A DNA stretch of 64,000 bases from contig JAQFVV010006503.1 of NCBI GenBank assembly GCA_028023455.1, positions 1 to 64,000 on the forward strand, written 5' to 3'. This document shows, piece after piece, positions 58,999 through 64,000 of this stretch. How positions within the stretch are numbered: position 1 is the first letter of the stretch; each line of letters starts with the position of its first letter. Under the pieces are notes generated by a model. The model made no database searches, was not told where the DNA came from, and saw only the letters and a program-made list of their open reading frames with translations. Origin of the DNA: Epiperipatus broadwayi. Its lineage: Eukaryota > Onychophora > Udeonychophora > Euonychophora > Peripatidae. Made by a program: the position numbers and the translations under genes.

Positions 58999-60718
58999 AT
59001 AAAAAACTTTGCTAATATGTACGTATATAATAAACGTTGAAGAAATAAATTCATATATAGATATGGTCAATTTTATTTTATAAACACACACATATATATA
59101 ATTATATTTTGAATCGGTAAAAATGATTAAACAAATATTCAATTGAAAGGACCCAATATTCAGTTAAAATTCGAATTTCAATTCTAGTTGGTAAAAATTA
59201 GGAGAATTAAGACTAGTTATCAGCAATATAGGCATAAATACAATTGATTCAATATTGATTTATAATTGCTTCATTTTTCGTTTTTTTTTTTTTTATGTGT
59301 GTGCAAACTATTCTTCTAAGTATATTAAAAATAATATTTTACTTCTCACATTTTTTTATTGCTTTTATTCTCCAAGGGTTCGGAAATGTCATTAGCAATA
59401 ACAGAAAACTGCTTTTTCTAATATTCAAGCTATGTCATTTTTGATAAATATTTATTAAATATAAACCTAATTGTGTCAAAATAATTACACTATTTCTAAT
59501 GATTAATATGTAGTTAGACAGTACAGAAAATTTATTCAAAATGTGCGTTTTCTTTTTTTAAAGTTGTAAATAAAGTGATTAATATTTTAGTCTTTTAAAG
59601 ATAAGATATCTTCAAAGAACTGCTAACAAAATATTTGAAAAATTAAATTGCGTAGCCAAAAAATTCAATTTTGTAATGCAAAATGTTATTTGTTTTGAGT
59701 TTAATTGACAAAGACTTTATATTTATAAATATTGGTTTTATCTTCAGTCTGTGAGAGTTAATTTACTAGTGTATTTACATTTGTATATATAATATTTTTT
59801 TTCATAATCCTCAGCCAATGGACTTTCAAAATAAAAAAGAACTAAAAATAATAATAAAGATTTAAAACATCATAAAATTTTTTGCCGTTTTTAAAAAAAT
59901 GAAGCTTTGAAAAAAAGAGTATCAACTAATTATTATTCCGTTTTTATAGAAGTATTATCACGTATTTCTATAGAAATGATTACGAATAGTTTCCGCACAC
60001 ATAGCGGATAAACAAAAGCAAACATATCTTCTAGAAGATTTAAATAAATGTAAATTGTATTATTAGTCAAAATATTTTTCAATAATATATATGTTGTTTT
60101 CTTTCAAAATGGCATACACATGTATCTATTAATAGATAAATTGTAAAAAAATGATACGTTTGTAAATAGATAAACATACTTAAAATTACTTCCAACATAT
60201 AAAACTTTACGATAATTACTTAATTGATTATTTACAGATACTGACCACATTTGTGTTACACCTTTCAAAAAAATTCACAAACCTTTTGATAATCATCCGA
60301 ACATTTTTATTACCTTATTTTATTTATCAAAAAACAATCACACAAAACATAAGAGAAAAATTAAGAAAAGTTACATAACAACAACAAATATTAAAAATTA
60401 TTATAAGGAAATGAATTATGAAAAACAGAATAGACAATTTACATTTCCAGAAGAAAGTATAAAACAATCTTTAATAAGATAAATGAGACAATATAGAGGC
60501 ATAAAAAATACAGTAAATATAAATTTAGAAAAGTATTGAAATTGGTAAACAATCTTACCAAAAAATGAAAATCTAAAATGGATAGTAAAAGTGAAACTAA
60601 AAAATGTTTTATTAGCAAGAATAAAATTTTAAAGCAATAGACTATACTCAATAAAATATATTATATATTAATAAAAAACATAACAAAATATATAAAAAAG
60701 CTTACTGAGATGACACTA
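58999..60718. other. AT-rich non-coding stretch
   Basis: No gene or repeat recognised beyond A/T runs and one short (CA)n(TA)n at about 59085. Confidence 0.5.
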
Positions 60719-60731
60719 CCATCTTATAATA

Positions 60732-62209
60732 GGCAAAACTCACTATACTTATTGCCACACACAGCAAGCTAGAGTAATCAATGGATGCCAGAAGGCTTGT
60801 GCATAAAATCCCCATCTAGTGCCTACTCATCCAATATCCCCAGACTAGTTTCTGGCTTGTGGCCTTCATCAGTGAGAAGCCTTGGATCTGAGACCACTGC
60901 ACCTAGATCTTAGGATCTAATGCAACCCTCCAACAGCCACCTCTTATCTCCACTTTACTACAAAACTATGAGTCTTAAATTGAAAACACCTTAATATTTT
61001 CAATTCAAGCCCATCAGCTTATATTGTCATATAGATCTAAAAAGTTCAGTACCCATACATTTTGGTGTCTTTGGTTCTTTAATAACCATAACCACCACTA
61101 TCCTATTAGGCAGGATTGGTTTTAAGCCAATAAACATCACATGATCAGTATTCTTAATCTTGCTTATAACTGTTGTTAAAAAAGGCAAAACTCACTATAC
61201 ACATTGCCACACACAGCAAGCTAGAGTAATCAATGGATGCCATAAGGCTTGTGCATGAAATCCCCATCTAGTGCCTACTCATCCAATATCCCCAGACTAG
61301 TTTGTGGCTTGTGGCCTTCGTCAGTGAGGAGCCTTGGATCTGAGAGCACTGCACCTAGATCTTAGGATCTAATGCAACCCTCCAGCAACCAAATGCAACC
61401 CTCCAGCAAACACCTTTTATCTCCACTTTACTACAAAACTATGAGACTTAAATTGAAAACACCATAATATTTTCAATTCAAGCCCATCAGCTTATATAGT
61501 CATATAGGTCTGAATTTAGTCCAGTACCCATACATTTTGGTGTCTTTGGCTACTCACTGATGAAGACCACAAGGCAGAAACTAGTCTGGGAATATTGGAT
61601 GAGTAGGCACTAGATGGGATTTTATGCACAGGCCTTATGGCATCCATTGATTACTCTAGTTTGCTGTGTGTGGCAATACATATAGTGAGTTTTGCCTGTT
61701 TTAACAACAGTTATAAGCAAGCATAAGAAATGGTGATTATGTGATGTTTATTGGCTTAAAACCAATCCTGCCTAATAGGATAGTGGTGGCTATGATTATT
61801 AAAGAACCAAAGACATGAAAATGTATGGGCACTGAACTGAGTTCAGACCTATATGACTATATAAGCTGATGGGCTTGAATTGAAAATATTAAGGTGTTTT
61901 CAATTAAAGACTCATAGTTTTGTAGTAAAGTGGAGATAAAAGGTGGTTGCTGGAGGGTTGCATTAGATCCTAAGATATAAGTGCAGTGCTCTCAGATCCA
62001 AGGCTCCTCACTGACAAAAGCCACAAGCCAGAAACTAGTCTGGGGATATTGGATGAGTAGGCACTAGATGGGGATTTTATACACAAGCCTTCTGGCATCC
62101 ATTGATTACTCTAGCTTGCTGTGTGTGGCAATACATATAGTGAGTTTTGTCTGTTTTAACAACAGTTTTAAGCAAGCATAAGAAATGGTGATCATGTGAT
62201 GTTTATTGG
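60732..62209. mobile_element. family F composite foldback, 1.48 kb, with 13-bp target-site duplication
   Basis: The unit is about 455 bp. On the plus strand a full unit (60732-61186) is followed by a partial one (to about 61549). At about 61552 the orientation flips. A partial inverted unit (to about 61735) is then followed by a full one (to 62209). Markers are ATCAATGGATGCC, CTAGTGCCTACTCATCCAATA, GATCTTAGGATCTAATGCAA and CCTATTAGGCAGGATTGGTT. CCATCTTATAATA flanks the whole block (60719-60731 and 62210-62222), so the tandem-plus-inverted array was inserted as one piece. No protein-coding potential was seen. Confidence 0.88.
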
Positions 62210-62399
62210 CCATCTTATAATAATAAATTGTTTTTATATTTAGTTTTAATAATAAATTATTTAAATAACATTTTCCTTTGAAGAAAAATGTTGAAGAATT
62301 AACATGTTATATCATTTAATAAAATTTGAAAATTGTAAAATATAAATATAAAAAGATATTTATTAAATTTTTTTTAAAGACAATGGTATTTTAATTTAT

Positions 62400-62830
62400 A
62401 AAGTTAAAAGGGTAAATCATTTTAAGAACAGAATACCTGAAGATGTAGAAAAATGATTAGATATTTCAAAAAAATTACAGAATATGGAATATTTAATAAA
62501 AAGAAAATACAGCACTTAAAGCAAGAACAAAATCATTTTTGTTTCCAATTCACAAAAAAAAAATAAAAAAAAAATCCAGACATAAAGTGAAGGCTATAGG
62601 ATCATTGGACTAATTAGTATTTTAAACCAAGTTTTTGTGATATCTTCAATGAAGAGTTAAAACTAAAGTTAAAAAAAAAGAAATCATTTGACAGACGAAC
62701 AATATAGATAGGACTATCATACAGCTGATACGATTACTCTACTTCAATGGAAAGAAAGCCAGAAAAAAACAATCTTTGACACCACTGAATAAAAATGAAA
62801 CAATATTTGAATCATATAGAATAAATAACA
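62400..62830 (+). pseudogene. LINE reverse-transcriptase fragment, heavily decayed
   Basis: Fragments across frames resemble the RT fingers of an RTE-like LINE: IHKKK (from FKKGD-like), YRIIGLISILNQVF (from YRPIsLLS-x-x-KvF, about 62596), FNEELKLKL, then SFDRRTI and YDYSTSMERKPEK (from QAGFR-x-x-x-STxDHI). There is no catalytic motif. Support is moderate because each block is short. Confidence 0.4.
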
Positions 62831-62843
62831 ATATATATATATA

Positions 62844-64000
62844 TGTAACGGGATATATATATATGCGTTACATTTAAATTCTAATACTTAATGTTTTTGT
62901 GAATATCTAATACTGAATTAAAAGCACAAACGTTCAAAATGCACAAATAACGAATTATTAATTTATTAATATGGTTGATTTAAATATTAAAATAAGATAA
63001 GCTTTAAAAAAATTATAGAATCGAAGCAAAGATTCTAATCTTTAAATAAAATATAAAAAGTCTTTTGATTTTAAAAATAATGAAAAGAGTTTTTAATCTT
63101 AAAAATAAAAATTACAAACAGATCCTTGGGGCAAAATGACCATTGAAAAGAGATTACGAAAGAGATAAAAGTCGAGAAATAGAAACAAAAGACTTGGCTT
63201 TTTCCCTCAGGATATAGACACAGACCTCAGTGGAAAACCAAAAATCTATTTAGTCATAAACCCAAAATCTACTTGGCCACAAACTCAGTGAACCAATGAA
63301 ATACAGATATGGAATATGTTTGATAGATCCATGCATTCCAGAGATAAGATGCCCGAGGACTATAAAAAGAAAAATCCAAAGGAAATAATTAATTGGAGAA
63401 TCAGAAAATTAAACTTTAAAATCCATTCGTATTTGCTGAAAGTAAAAATAAAAATCTTAAAAGTTATTATCACCATCACCAAGAATGTAATCAGCTTCAT
63501 CGTGCTTCCTTCGGTGTGGCCGGCCGAAGGCCGCTTTCATCTCCATGGATCTAATTTTCAGAAGTCATCATAAATCTTCATAAATCGTCATAAGTCTTCA
63601 TAAATTTTCATCATGAAAGAACGAGCACGAAGAAAGGAAAGTATAAATTATAAATATGAAATATAAACTCTTCAATTTAAAATCTCCGAACTTTAAGTTT
63701 CTTTAAATATTAACTATAGACTTTCTCTCTGGAGCAAACATGAACTTTATTTCTTATTTTTTTAAAATCTTGCAATGTTAAAAGTAATAGCTAAAGTTTA
63801 AAATGTAATCTCTTAAAATATGTATTGTTTTTCTTTTATTTATTCATGCTTAATATCTGTTTGTAATAGGGTAGGGGTTTGCGATTGCAAACTTAAATTT
63901 AAAAGTAGAAACACATATTGTTATTTGTGCATTATTGAAATTAAAAGAAAAGGAAATTAGGTCAAATAATATTTGTAGTAAAAAAATAAGTTAAATATAA
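62844..64000 (+). mobile_element. candidate LTR start and promoter, incomplete
   Basis: TGTAACGGG at 62844 resembles the start of many Gypsy LTRs, and CGTTACA at 62866-62872 is its inverse, forming a small hairpin through a (TA)n. About 500 bp on, in GC-richer sequence, a TATA box (CGAGGACTATAAAAAG, 63361-63368) would start transcription near 63390. The GC block CCTTCGG...GGCCGGCCGAAGG (63507-63530) can form a hairpin, and a 10-bp TTCATAAATC repeat (63560-63605) follows. No LTR end, primer-binding site or gag-pol is in the window. A cellular promoter is an alternative. Confidence 0.25.

Noticed and set aside
63316-63573. 85-codon ORF at the right end as a gene
   Set aside because: Lys/Ile-rich, no family resemblance, and it spans the TATA box and GC hairpin of the candidate promoter, so it is unlikely to be translated as such.

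Overview
The window looks like gene-poor nuclear DNA from an invertebrate animal with a large, repeat-rich genome. It is very AT-rich (judged by eye, not counted). It holds RTE/BovB-type LINEs, Penelope-like elements (PLEs) with a GIY-YIG endonuclease, a Helitron helicase remnant, hAT-like ends, tRNA-derived SINEs, long foldbacks and (TA)n, (CA)n, (TCA)n and (TAA)n microsatellites. I cannot name the phylum. I found no convincing host protein-coding exon, no intact tRNA or rRNA gene and no CRISPR array. Nearly all coding sequence is retroelement debris.

Layout. 0-8 kb: a (TCA)n(TAA)n microsatellite and unremarkable AT-rich DNA with one old SINE. 8-10 kb: an antisense RTE 3' end, then a PLE foldback. 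13-15.3 kb: two LINE C-terminal fragments with a zinc motif, on opposite strands. 17.1-17.8 kb: a GC-richer island with a hairpin, a TATA box and a short ORF. 19.3-25.7 kb: SINEs, the best-preserved PLE (RT plus GIY-YIG, minus strand), a palindrome and a full-length but decayed RTE LINE. 25.7-31.7 kb: perfect hairpins, a 0.3-kb tandem/foldback family, two copies of another LINE 3' end, a SINE and a 660-bp foldback. 32.8-36.2 kb: hAT-like ends, a candidate promoter and a tRNA-like remnant. 37.7-40.7 kb: three adjacent foldbacks, the first a head-to-head pair of PLE GIY-YIG ORFs. 42 kb: an RTE 3' end with an open frame. 44-48.2 kb: degenerate tandem repeats, a nested inverted repeat enclosing a Helitron helicase fragment, and a decayed PLE. 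49-53.6 kb: two tRNA-Gly SINEs, a 280-bp foldback with a target-site duplication, and older relatives. 56.8-57.4 kb: another foldback. 60.7-62.2 kb: a 1.48-kb composite foldback with a 13-bp target-site duplication. 62.4-64 kb: an RT remnant and a candidate LTR or promoter.

The most coherent signal is that retroelement 3' ends occur repeatedly as head-to-head inverted dimers. Three are recognisably PLE. A fourth family ('F') shows variable-length target-site duplications (13 and 9 bp), which suggests target-primed insertion of already-inverted units. Transcripts across these loci would fold into dsRNA hairpins hundreds of base pairs long.
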